From positions 1,286,639-1,350,638 of the forward strand of contig JABBOT010000029.1 of assembly GCA_016165875.1 (NCBI GenBank): 64,000 bases of DNA, given 5' to 3'. The stretch is from Acanthopleura granulata. Taxonomy: Eukaryota > Mollusca > Polyplacophora > Chitonida > Chitonidae. Below the pieces are notes generated by a model. It worked only from the letters and a program-made list of their open reading frames with translations, did not search any database and was not told the origin of the DNA. The first letter of the stretch is position 1. Every line of letters starts with the position of its first letter. The translations under genes were made by a program, and so were the position numbers. Shown piece by piece: positions 1 through 11,595 of this stretch.

Positions 1-3000
1 TTTATCTCTATATGTAAAGGAAGGATGAGAAGAACTCATTTATTCTCACGACGTAGGCCTAAACTAAATGAACACTCAAGCAGCAAGAAACGTGGCGTCT
101 GATAAATCCTGTAAAGAGGCTATACCTTAGAATTCCTATATAGACTTGTAAATATCTTGAATTAAAAAAGTGGCTTTGCTTGCTACAGGCCTAAATATAA
201 GTATTTGATGACAAACTGGGTTGGAGAATCGCGTTTTTCTGAACTTTTTTTGAGACTATACCGCAGAATTTTTATGTCATGACTTGTATATATGTTGAAT
301 TATTAAGGAGATTAGAACCTCTCGTAAGCATAATTTCCCATTTTGCTTTCTGTAAACAAACTGTTCATCAGATATGGTCATATGTAAAAATATTCTAAAA
401 GCTAAACGACTGCTGATCCCAAAAAAGGATATTAATCAAAATATAGAGGAAGATTGAAAAAAATCGGGGCTATTTTTCTTGCCAATTTTCAAAATTTAAA
501 TTTTTTTTTTTGTCCCAAGTGGATGATTTTCTAATAAAACTAAACTACATTTTTTTTATTCATCTTAGATTGTTCTGAATGATCATTGAAATTCAAAACT
601 TTCAAAAACTGAAAATAAAATTGAAACTTTGATGTTCTTTTACTAATATCTTTTAAACTAGAAAAGATATCAAAAACCTGCGGAACTGTTCTTTGACTTC
701 AGTATTTAGCTAGACATGTTTCATAACATTATGTTGAAAAATGATCGAGAAATAAAAGTGTTTAACCACACAACCGTCTCAAAAATAGAAAGGGATAAAA
801 GGCCAAAATGTCTGGGGGAACATTATGTGTGACAAATACCAGCAAGCCTTGCTTGCTCTAGGCTTAAATACAAGTATCTGATGACAAAGTGGGTTGGAAA
901 ATCGCGTTTTTCTGAACTTTTTTTTAATATGCATAAACTCAAAAATATTCAACTTCTGGGAGGCCCGTATTCCGAACTGTCACTCAAGAACACGGATATG
1001 ACGTCAAGGCTATTCCAATACGTCAACCGAATGACGCAAACATTGGTTACACATGTTCTATCTCTCTGTGGCATCACGACGTCACAAGAGGAACTCACCA
1101 AATACCAAGAAGCAGGACCTTGATGCCCCTTTCCCAGTTCTTCGTAATGGTCTAACATAAAGACAGTACAGCGTCGCAGTGTAACATTGTACATGTTATG
1201 CCACAATCCTTTTCTGAGGTCACAATGCCTCCAGGTCCTGCTTCACACTAGCGCCACCTCGTGGGATTAGAAATTATGCGGCCTTCAAATTGATTTCACC
1301 GAGAATGGAATGAAATGCTAACGTCTGTTTTGCACGAAGTTTGCTGAGCAGTCTTCCATATCCATACATGAAATACTCACTACTCTTTTAGTGTACATTA
1401 ACTTCCGTAAGTCGGGTCGAAATGGAACACTTTGGAAAATTAACAATTGCTTGAAAACAGAAAATCGCAAGATATCGAGGGTAATATTTTCTGAAAATGC
1501 TTAAGTCTGTTATTGGAGGAAAAGTACATAGGATTCAGTATAAATCGATTTCCCGAAAATTTGTGATAATTCACCAGTATAGTCCCTTTAATTTATGTGA
1601 TGGCTAACTGCATGGAACGCCATGGTGAAGACACGTGACATAGCACCTCGCCCATTTATCAACGCCGAGCCGTCTTCGGAATATTGTCTCTGCTCTCTCA
1701 TGTTTGGTGTATAAGCGGAACAAGCGGAACAAGCGGCTCTAAGTATTCATGTTCAGCGAGTATGTGTAATCCCGTGGGCCTTTGGTGGTGAAAGCAAACC
1801 ACCACTTTAGTGTGGCTAAGGGGGTCGTGTGAAACAACAAAAGACATGTTGGCACTCGGGGTAATATGTCCGTCTCCTGACAAACATAGATGTAGTTCTC
1901 CTGCCAGCTATTTGCGAAATCAGAAGTGATTCTTATACTTCCTTTACGATTTCTTTTGAGTGGAAATGCTAACAATGTACCTGAGCACCACGGCAGATTA
2001 ATACCTATTCCCGTTCCCTTCAGCTTATGTCACACCCAGAAACAACTAAATCAGTGTTGAGGTAAATGTTAAGAATGGCATCTTAATAAGGACTGTATAT
2101 ATGGAGATCAAGTTTGGCATACATGTAAAACACAGTAAAACAGGGCAAATGTTCTATGGTCGAAGCGCTGTGAATTTTGTAACTTGCACTACTGGTGATT
2201 AATTTATTGAAAATAAAAAAAATCACTATATAGTCTCGTATGTATTGGAATAAATGTTAAGGTAAGTGTTAGAACTGGTATATCAAATAGTATTGCGTGC
2301 ATGTGTCGAACACAGGTTATGCATATACCGGTACATATAAAGCACAATAGCGCAAGGGTGGTGCTCTGTTGCTGATTCCCTGGATGTGTGTTAATTGGCA
2401 TAAATTACACGCCTCTTCTTTGTACCAGAATCTATGTTAAAATATGTGTTTAATTATTTTTTGTATTGAACTTAAGTTTTGCATTCATGCACCACGCACC
2501 AATCCTCTTTGGTAACCTTTGTCCCAAATCTTAGTTTGTACTGAAATACATCACATGACTCATGACACCTGACATGTCATTAACCTGAAACGGGCAATCA
2601 CTTTTCCTGGCTAAGGTTATGTAACTCAAGTATTAGGTGAAATTGAAGAAATTTGATAAAAGGTCTTCAAAAATTATAGTTAGCAAATCAATACCGTATG
2701 TACATAACAATTCCATCGTCCTGGTCACCATGGCAGTTACGTGCACGCAACGGTGGGACAATTCATGAACCGGGACCAAGGATGTTAACGTCATATCGAC
2801 AGTTTATTATCTCGCTCATTTACATTGGACAGGGCACCAAAATCTCCACCGACCTGCCCAACTTGGCAATCTCTTCATTTCCGATCCCTTTCCAGGGTTA
2901 CATTCTCAAAAGGTTTCAAAACAGCTGCAAATTTGTGCACAGTTGTCCTATTTGCCGACTAGTATATGGCTCAGATTGACACAGTTCAGATTAACACGTT

Positions 3001-6000
3001 TTTTGCTTCCACAGTTGTCCAAGTACAGACCCAGTTAATGGTGCTGGTAGCTCTGGCTCATGACTAGCCTCCCATGCCCATCTTCATCCCGCCTTAATCT
3101 TCTGCACATTGGATATGGATCTGGACATCAAAACCTGTTATTAGTCCATACGGTAATCTTCTTATGACTGTACAAAATTGCTTGCTGCTATACAGTTTAA
3201 GTAGATCGCAGCGTCTCTGATTCTGACTGTTTGTTTTTAAACAGCTATCTCCTAAACGTATTCACCGTTGAAATATGGATGTTGAAGAGGAATACCTCGA
3301 TTGCTGCACATGTGCTCTGATCTCTGTGTGTGACCAGAAAATGGAATCACGTTTACCGTAAAATATAAAAAAAATCTACAACTTAGTGGATCGAAAGCCA
3401 GATAGCAGCGGATATTTCCCCGAGATTCATGCCATGTTCCATTGCTAGGTAAACTCTAGTTACCCAAAGCAGATTTGCAAGAATTGCTACCAGATTGTTC
3501 TTTAATGAGCAGTTCAGTATGTTTCCTTCAGCCCAAAAAAATGAATTTTGTCCACAGTAAGAGCTCTCATTTCAACGGCTGCATTTGACCATTTGCCAAC
3601 TACATGTATCCCCCTGTGGCTCCAGTTTGCTGTAATCGTTTGAACAGATTGCAGGTCACTTCAATGGGGGTATCACACCCCAAGGGTGTGATACGGAACA
3701 GTAGTACCAATCTTGTTTTTGTGTATGTACTTCTGAATCAGGGACCTAGCTTAATAATAAATCCACAGCCTGGCATATTCTTGGCTTCCCAGTTCAGTTC
3801 TGGAGCAGTAGTAAGGAAGCACTTCACACGAAACGTTTGGATTCAGAGTAATTCTAACTAGGCGCTGAAATATTACTTGAGCAAAGTGCTGAGCAAACGG
3901 ACAGAAGAGGCGTTTTGCTAAGCTGATGGCTCGCGTCTGAGCTGGGGTTTAGGCACCCTTTTGGGTTTCAAAAGCATTGTGCTTGGATGATTCCATGTCA
4001 CCAATTGAAGACTAGAACAACTTGTTGTGTACAAAGAAATTTTTCACAACGACTTTATTTCTGTGAAGTGTTGACTTGAGTCATTTGTTCTAACCGACAT
4101 TGCTTACTGTGAAATTTCATTCACCGCTTCCATGTACCATTGATTGACAATGGACACTGGCCATTGAACTTTCTTGGAACCGACCATCTGTCGAAAACCT
4201 TCCGGGACGGGTTCACTGAATGCAGAGACCGATATCCAGTTCAAGGGGTGATTGACTTGTCCAGGGGGCACTACCGTGGCTTCCATACCTTGAATCTGCA
4301 TTGGTATTATCAGTATAGTATGTCACTCTTGTGCAGGGGCAGCATCAATGCAAGTGGTGATGGAAGGACTCTCTTCGCACTCGATTCCTCACATGTTTAT
4401 ATGACAGTTGTAGCGCGACCAGGGAGAAAGATGTACTTATGTCTTCCTGAAATGTTATCAGGAGACAGAATGCTGCTGTCAACCCCCATCCTCGCTATAC
4501 CAGAGGTCATCCCTACAGGGACATCTTTTGTAGGTAATTCGAGCTGAGTTCAAATACAGCTAACTCGTTACCACAAATAAGGTGCTAGAGCGAATGGGAT
4601 TGCTGTGACCCATACAAGTGTCCGTCTTAAGTGTGCAAGTCAGCACTGAAATCACATGATCATCCAAATCGAGCGCTGAGAGATTTCGGTGGATAACTCA
4701 GTTTAGACTATCTTGTGGTTAGGTGGAATGGTTGTAGTAATAGCAGTCAAGGGATTTTAATTGTGCAGTGAAGCGAAAAAGAAACCATGACACTGCAAAG
4801 ATGACCAATCCCCAGTATGCGTTGAAATGCACCAGTGGTGATCTCTTATTCTACCTCCACTTTACTCGACGGACCTGAATAGGTAACAGAAGATTAACAA
4901 TTTCGTTGACTTTGATGTGCTGAAGCCAAAAGAGGCAATACAAATTTAGAACTTATATGTTTTCGATTTTATGGTCAAGCTGTTCACTGATCAACCCATT
5001 TCGTCTGTATTTTTGAAAAACAAAACAATTAGATAGGCAAACACTGATGAATTAGATGACCTTGTAGTGAACTCTCATTATTCCAATGTTATAATCTTAG
5101 TGAAATGCGACACTGTTTTCTCTTATTAAATATCTGTGAAGACAACAAAATCTCAAAGTAACATGCCAACATGTATTTTACCTTTTTTTAGGATCTCCTC
5201 GACACTTTTACAGTGATGGTTTGCTTTCACCATCAAAATTCCACGAGATTCCATTTCGTTGCAGATGTGCCCTGACTATCATCTTAAATTCCTCGACATT
5301 GAAAGTAAATCGCCGTTAAAGTCGAAGATTGTATTCCAAAGGCTCCTGTACAGAACAGGCCGACTATGCGGTTCCCACTGCAATAGACCTTTGCTAACCT
5401 ATCAAACAAATGTTCACTGTTTATATGACGTCATGGTGTAACAATTGCTTTCCCCGGGAATGGAATGGAAAGTAAGGTTGTCAAGAGATTCGCGACATCC
5501 CAAGTGGTGGATCCAGCCATCAACAATGGCGTTGATTGGCTGAACTACTTTGACTTCAGCCAGATATAGAATGAAATAAAGAATAAAGGAAAATACTTTC
5601 AGATCAAATACCTTTACATTTCACCTTTAAAGCCTGTCCGTCACATGGTAGGTTCAGTTTACAGACTGAACGTGTTTGTGGTAATTACACAAAGGCCTCG
5701 ACGTCAACAAAAGGAATGGCTATCCCGCGCTGTGTATTATGTATTGTTGTGTCACTGACAACACAAACAGCTAGCTGGTCTGTTTTACAGTTTTAATCCT
5801 TAAATAAAAACATGTAATAGTTAACCCTTGCGCTTACCCAATTTACATGTAATTAAGTGTCTCCGAAGATGTGAATAATTCTGGAATGAGATGTAAAACG
5901 TTTCCGGTGGTGTATCCTAGCAACGACGACGCGATGACATCACACACACATTACGACAACGTTTTGTTTACAAAGGATGGCAGACGATGAGATAGCTACC

Positions 6001-6351
6001 TGTGGACTATTTCATTTCAAAGGGGCTTATCGGTGTATTCATAGCGGAGATATGATGTGATATGTTCACACGCACGGCATCACACCACGGTTGAGTGAGT
6101 ATTCATCGTCTATTCATACTCTCGACTTTCTTGGTGTTCATTTTCCAGTTTAACGTTCAGTTTGTTTTGCATATATGTCTAAGCCGATAGTGTGGGCTTT
6201 AGCAGCCTTTATGAACATCTGCAAACGTTTAGGGCTCTAGAAAAAAGGAATGGTGTGCTTGCCGAATGACTTTATATTTCTAGCAACATGTAGCTTTAGC
6301 CTGATCGACAGGTAATTTATTTTGTATACTATATCACTATATAACCATTTT
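1..6351. other. Gene-poor AT-rich intergenic DNA
   Basis: No open frame here resembles a known protein. The longest, 135 codons at 4140-4547 on the plus strand, has no recognisable motif and no splice context I trust. Homopolymer runs, a direct repeat pair (listed separately) and scattered CpG-poor sequence are all I see. Confidence 0.6.
174..923 (+). repeat. Direct repeat pair, about 75 bp each
   Basis: Positions 174-248 and about 849-923 share nearly the same sequence, including AATCGCGTTTTTCTGAACTT followed by a T run, with roughly ten mismatches. The copies lie 675 bp apart. They look like two copies of a dispersed element rather than a tandem array. Confidence 0.7.
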
Positions 6352-6608
6352 GCGGGGGCCTACGTGGCCGAGGGGGTTTGTGCGCCAGAGCGGCGTCATG
6401 ACTCCGTGTCTCTCACCAATGCGGTCGCTGTGAGCCCAAGTCCAGCTAATACTGGCTTCTGCCGTGAGTGGGAAGTGCAATTTGCAGATGGTCGTAGGTT
6501 TCCCCCGGGCTCTGCCCGACTTCCTCCCACCATAAAGCTGGCCGCCGTCGTATGTAAATGAAATATTCTTGAATGCGACGTAAAATACCAATCAATTAAA
6601 TAAACAAA
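6352..6608 (+). mobile_element. SINE family A, near full length
   Basis: This copy starts with a tRNA-like head (GGGGGCCTACGTGGCCGAG, then CTCACCAATGCGGTCGCTGTG). It continues through the conserved block CCCCCGGGCTCTGCCCGA and CTCCCACCATAAAGCTGG and ends in an AATAAA-type tail. At least eight other copies in the window share the same 3' half, which defines the family internally. Confidence 0.85.
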
Positions 6609-7185
6609 TGAAACCATTCTGACCAGTAATTCTGCTGGCTCAAATCTAGTACCCACTGCTTCTGTCGCTGTCACGCGTGTGTTCTGTATTGCGATATGTC
6701 CAATGGGATGACCGTTTCTCACTGTCACATGGGAAATTCGCCAACACATGAGAGCCACTTCTAGACTGTCGTCCAAGGATTTGGAGGAAACTCCAACGCC
6801 GATCCTCCTGTACAGGTATGTCTGGCTAAAAGGCTAGGCTATTCCTGTAAAATCCTGCACCAATGCCTCTGTCATGCTCCATGGCTTACAACTGCAGACA
6901 TGTTCCACGGAAGGTCTTGACACAGACATCAGACGAGGTACTTTTGTGATGTGAAATATGTTTAACGACTGCGTTTAAATGGCCTGTGCTACATGTATTT
7001 TACCTTTTTTGATGGAAGCGGCACCTGCTGTGACAAACACAAATGGGAATATGTGTAGAACACTCGGCTGTTTTTGATAGGAATACCGCTTAGCGAAATA
7101 TTTAGTTACAAAAAAAGGAGATTAGGTCAAGTTGTATCTCACATGTCAACCCTAGACTACACATTTCATTCTTAAGCTTAATTAA

Positions 7186-7350
7186 TTTATTTATTTATTT
7201 ATTTGATTCATGTTTTACGCCGTACTCAAGAATATTTCACTTATACGACGACGGCCAGCATTATGGTGGGAGGAAACCGGGCAGAGCCAGGGAAACCCAC
7301 GATCACTCGCAGGTTGCTGGCAGACCTCCCTACGTACGACCAGAGAGTAT
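7186..7350 (-). mobile_element. SINE family A, 3' half
   Basis: Inverted copy. The tail appears as a TTTA repeat at 7186-7203, followed by GCCGTACTCAAGAATATTTC and the GGAGGAAACCGGGCAGAGCC block. The tRNA-like head is missing, as is usual for 5'-truncated SINE copies. Confidence 0.85.
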
Positions 7351-7589
7351 TCTTAAGAGCATGCTATTTATTCATTTATAATTTATATAATGGACTACTG
7401 TTTAATCTCTCTACTCTACCACTTTAAAGACGACAGCTCTCATTTTTATGGTCAGATGACACAAGAGGGCGTGGAGTAGAGCACCGCCTCTAATCTGGTA
7501 CCTGACAAACCTCCTGATTTGAAACCCCATCCGACTGTGATACAGTTAAATGTGAACTGGCTATACCTCGATGGCCAGGCACAGTTTTC

Positions 7590-8210
7590 TCGGGGGCTTT
7601 TTGGGCAGGGGCCGGTTAGTCAGGCGCTGATTATTCAGGTAGCAATTGATCAAGGGTCGTTGGGTCAGGAGCAAATTTGTCAGAGGCAGGTTAGTCCGGA
7701 ACCATTTGGTCAGGGGTCGTTTGATCAGGATCCGATTGGTCAGGAGCCGTTTGGCCAGAGGCCGTTTGGACAGGATCCGATTGGTCAGGAACTGTATGGT
7801 CAGCGGTCGTTTGAACAGAGTCCGGTTACTCAGGAATCGCTTGGTCAGGAACCTGCTAGTCAGGGGGCCATTTGGATAGGATCCGATTGGTCTGAAACCA
7901 TTTGGTGACTGGCGGGCTTGTCATGGGCCATTTGGTCAGGATTCAATTGGCCAGGAACCGTTTGATCAGGGGTCGTTTGGACAGAGTCCGATTGACCAGA
8001 AAACGTTTGGTCAGGAGCCGATTAGTCGTGGGCCGATTTGTCAGGATCGATACGTGTTTAGTCAGGAGTTGATTGACCTGGGGCCGTTTGGACAGAGACT
8101 GTTTGACCACATGTTTATTGGTCAAGGGCCGGTTAGTCAGGGGCCTTTTGGTCAGAGGTTGATTGATCAGGGACAGTTTGGTGAGAGGCCGGTTAGTCAG
8201 GGACCGGTGT
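7590..8210 (+). repeat. 15-bp minisatellite, GGTCAGGAGCCGTTT-type
   Basis: About 40 degenerate copies of a 15-base unit (for example GGTCAGGAGCCGTTT and GGTCAGGATCCGATT) run through this stretch. The unit length is a multiple of three, so plus-strand frames stay open (7519-7908 and 8054-8296) and spell a five-residue Gly-Gln-x-Pro-Phe-like repeat. The frame breaks at 7908 and there is no flanking coding signal, so I treat it as a repeat array, not a gene. Confidence 0.85.
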
Positions 8211-8214
8211 TGGA

Positions 8215-9788
8215 AGCAAAGAAACTTGTTTCATGCCAAAAAAGGTTATTGAAATACATCAGTTACAACAAGCACGGAGATGGTATATTTATATGACGAG
8301 ATCAAAACTGTGTGAGAACTTTTGTGTCTTCGTTTTGTAGGATTCCGTCAATATAGACAGTAAATCCATCCATCGGAGTCTCGATCTCCGAGGAATAAGA
8401 GCCTTGATTGTTTTCTATTTATGTGCAAGTTATCGCGTTGGCGATCTTTCGAAAAATGTCAAAATCTACAGTCAAGCTTATGGAATTGGGAAAGTGTGTG
8501 AACTGCATTTAAATTTGACCAGTTAGAAGGACATTTTCACAGACTTTTCCATCCACTGACTCGTGAATAAATTAAAAGAATTGAAAGATGTCTTAATTGA
8601 TTTAATGGACATACTAGATGAGATTTTAAAAACTCTTTCAACGTTGACATTTTTTTTAAGGATCGGAGTCTTTGTCGGATGTGTTTTAGCATTGTGGAAC
8701 GAATTGAAAAACTCTACAATTATATTCCATCAATGAAGAAGTAGTTCTTATCCAAGACTGTTGTTGGATGACCTGAATATGTATGAGCTACTACGTAAGC
8801 GACCAGCTTATTTAGAGCCCGTCATCTGATGGCGTATCTCACGGGTATTCCCAAGTCACGCGAGAGCTGAGTCCTGTCTGAATTCTTCTAATCTTGGGTG
8901 TGGCTCTGTACTTCTTGGTACGTTAGTACATCGTCAGATCAGTTGAGCCACACATATGCGGCTAAATTTTATGTCGCATGTCGTGGAAGGTAAGCCAGGT
9001 GCAAGTCACGACTGCTTCTTAGTACAGGCCTCACGTGACCGTGCCACGAAGTGTAATCACAAATAATTATTGCCGTCATGGCAACAGTGTTGATTGATAT
9101 CTAGCTATCGGGTTATCAGCCTGTTGCGATCCCGACTGTAACATGAGGCGGGAAGCGTGCAGGTACTGCATCATATACCAGTATGGCTTTATTAGGCGTG
9201 TGTCAAAATATAAGTATCGCATGGTGTCATCAACTAATGCTGGCCAATCACGTGAAAATTCTCATCATTCTCGCTTCCTAATTAGTTGGTTGGATTTGCC
9301 CAGGTGTGTAATCGTTAATGTTTCCTCTTATGAACGGCAGGATGGAGAGGTTGCTATTAAGCCCCCGGTGAATGGAATAGATTGCATCAATCACCCACAG
9401 TATCCATCTACATTCTGTTTAAATGCTAGTAAAGACACTCAGTGAAAGCAAGTGTCCACTTATCCCAGATATGCACTGCACACAAGTGTACGAACAGATG
9501 TAGTGCAAGTGTTAAAGACAATGGGGGCATACTGCGCTTGTATATAAGTGAAAAACAATAAAAATCACATGGGTTATACTGAAAACTGCTACATCCGTTA
9601 AGTTTCTACAATAATTCATTTTGTTTCTGCCGCAGGGATGGTTTTGATTAAGTAAAGGCGTTATAAACGCCCGACAGTAAATCCTGTGGGTACAGGTATA
9701 TTACGATATATATGTAGTTCCACTGTTCCGCTGTTGAGTTACAGCAGTGCACCACATAGCAAAATAATTGTCTGATTTTAATAATGAC
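8215..9788. other. Intergenic, nothing recognised
   Basis: No convincing coding, RNA or repeat signal was found here. A 100-codon open frame at 9143-9445 has no recognisable features. Confidence 0.5.
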
Positions 9789-9946
9789 TGCTTGGGAAGG
9801 TCCGCCAGCGACCTAAAGATGGTCGTGGGTTTCGGTCCCCCGGGTTCTGACCGGTATCCTTCCACCAAAATGCTGGCCGGCGTTCTATAAGTGAAATATT
9901 CTCAAGTAGTGCGTAAAACACAAATCAAACAAACAAATAAATACAT
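9789..9946 (+). mobile_element. SINE family A, 3' part
   Basis: The copy matches the family from GGTCCGCCAGCGACCT through ATGGTCGTGGGTTTC and CCACCAAAATGCTGGCCG to an AAACAAACAAATAAATA tail. It lacks the tRNA-like head. Confidence 0.8.
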
Positions 9947-10494
9947 GTCTTGTGGAATTTTCATTCAATGACCGACTCTTGGTATTACATTGCAATCAGC
10001 CGAATCGTCATTGCAGAAGTCTCTCGAAATCTGGCGGTTTTGGGCGAGACAGATTGGGGGCTCTCGCGAACTACACCAAACAAATAAATAAATAAACAGA
10101 GAGCGAAAGAGAGAGAAATAGAAAATCTCCGACGTAGTATACTTAAGATGGGAAGCGTGGGAAAGGCTGGCAGCAACCTGCGGATGGTCTGTTGAACTTG
10201 TTGCTTCATAATTGTGTCTAATTGCGCTTAACCCGGGGCTATTGGCCATCGTGTTGAGTATATAAACATTTGAAATCAGGGCGAAGCGGAGGTACATATT
10301 TGATTAACCACAACATATGTACTGAAATGGTTCAAGGTTCATCTCCCCAGAACATTCATTACATCTTTTCGTCATCACTGAAAACTGCTGACTGCTTCTC
10401 TTTGCACGAATCATTCCTAATAATATCTTTATACTTTATATACTTTATTAGTTCCTTGGTTGTTTGTGCTATTTGTAGTTTTTAGAAACTGGTC
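9947..10494. other. Rearranged SINE fragments in intergenic DNA
   Basis: A family A tail-like stretch (ACACCAAACAAATAAATAAA, 10072-10091) lies before, not after, a family A middle segment (GGCAGCAACCTGCGGATGGT at 10168-10187). The order is scrambled, suggesting two overlapping insertions or a rearrangement. No gene is seen. Confidence 0.5.
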
Positions 10495-10649
10495 TTGCAA
10501 TTGTTAACCCGGAACACCCATTTTGGTTGACGCCTGGTATGCGAATGGTGGTTTCCACGCCCAAGTTCTTTCCATCATAATGCTGGTTGCTGTAGTACCT
10601 GTTTAATACTCTTGAGTGTACCCCAATCAAATAAATAAATACATTAAGC
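10495..10649 (+). mobile_element. SINE family A, diverged 3' part
   Basis: Diverged copy with CATCATAATGCTGGTTGCTG, ATACTCTTGAGTGTACC and the tail CAATCAAATAAATAAATAC. The head is missing. Confidence 0.7.
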
Positions 10650-11160
10650 TGGAATGTTTCAGACAATTCCACCGTCCAGACTATTGGAAACAGAAATTGT
10701 TGGATCATTATGTATGCATATCGCGCACAAAATAATTATTGGATTTTGAAAAATTTTCATTAAAATGATCAGTAAGTGCCACGTTTTCCTCTCTTTTCTC
10801 TACATTATCAGGAATAATCAATATGTTGCAATTTGGAGGTCGATACATTGGTACATATTAGAGGAATCGTTCAGAAAAGCACCGGTACATTAAGATATGA
10901 TTTCCAGCTCGATGATATTCACATAGGCTTGTAGGTTTGGAAAAAAATCAGCCTGTGAGAGACACATACACAGACACCGCCGTGGGACTCTCCGCTAGCG
11001 AGCTGGGGTTGGGGAATTCTGATAGTGGTATGTCATGGCCATTTGCCATTTTGGTAAGATCATTTCATTTTCAGTAAAAGCATTGACTTCAAAGGGTGAG
11101 AGCGTAGCTTAAACAGACGTCACTTGTTTTTCGAGATGCTTGTATATATGGACCGGGTTT

Positions 11161-11515
11161 GTCAATAGCTAGGAGTCCGCCTCGAGGTGGGGAGATCCGG
11201 GATCCATCCCGATTCGGGTCAAACGAAAGACCTTAAAAATGGTATCTGTTGCTGCCTCGCTGGGCGCTCAGAACTGAGAAGTTAAAGCAATGAAACAAGA
11301 CTGGTGACCCGGTATCGGTATAAAGTGACTGGGTGGAGTGTCATGTCTGGTGTCTTTGGCATGAAGTTTCAGTGGCGTCAGGACTTTGTTAACATGGATT
11401 TGAGGTGCCACAAGAAGACACAGTATATATACATTCTAAGGACTCCTTGTCGTCATATGACTGAAAAATGGTTAAGTACGACGTAAAACTCCAAGTACAC
11501 ATTTATACATACAAT
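11161..11515 (+). mobile_element. SINE family B, near full length
   Basis: The 5' end (AGGAGTCCGCCTCGAGGTGG, then GATTCGGGTCAAAC) resembles a tRNA-derived head. The 3' end carries CTAAGGACTCCTTGTCGTCA, TATGACTGAAAAATGGTTAA and a CATA-rich tail. A second copy at 16,742-16,985 shares this 3' half. The element ends only about 80 bp before the start codon of the four-exon gene. Confidence 0.75.
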
Positions 11516-11595
11516 GGCTGGGGCACAGGAGCGGGGACTATCGCTAACAGGTGGAATATTGTTAATGTTTCAGAAGGCGACAACGGTCTGCAGCC

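Noticed and set aside
4140..4547. 135-codon plus-strand frame
   Set aside because: No recognisable domain, no supporting splice sites or neighbours, and a single frame of this length is plausible by chance in 64 kb.
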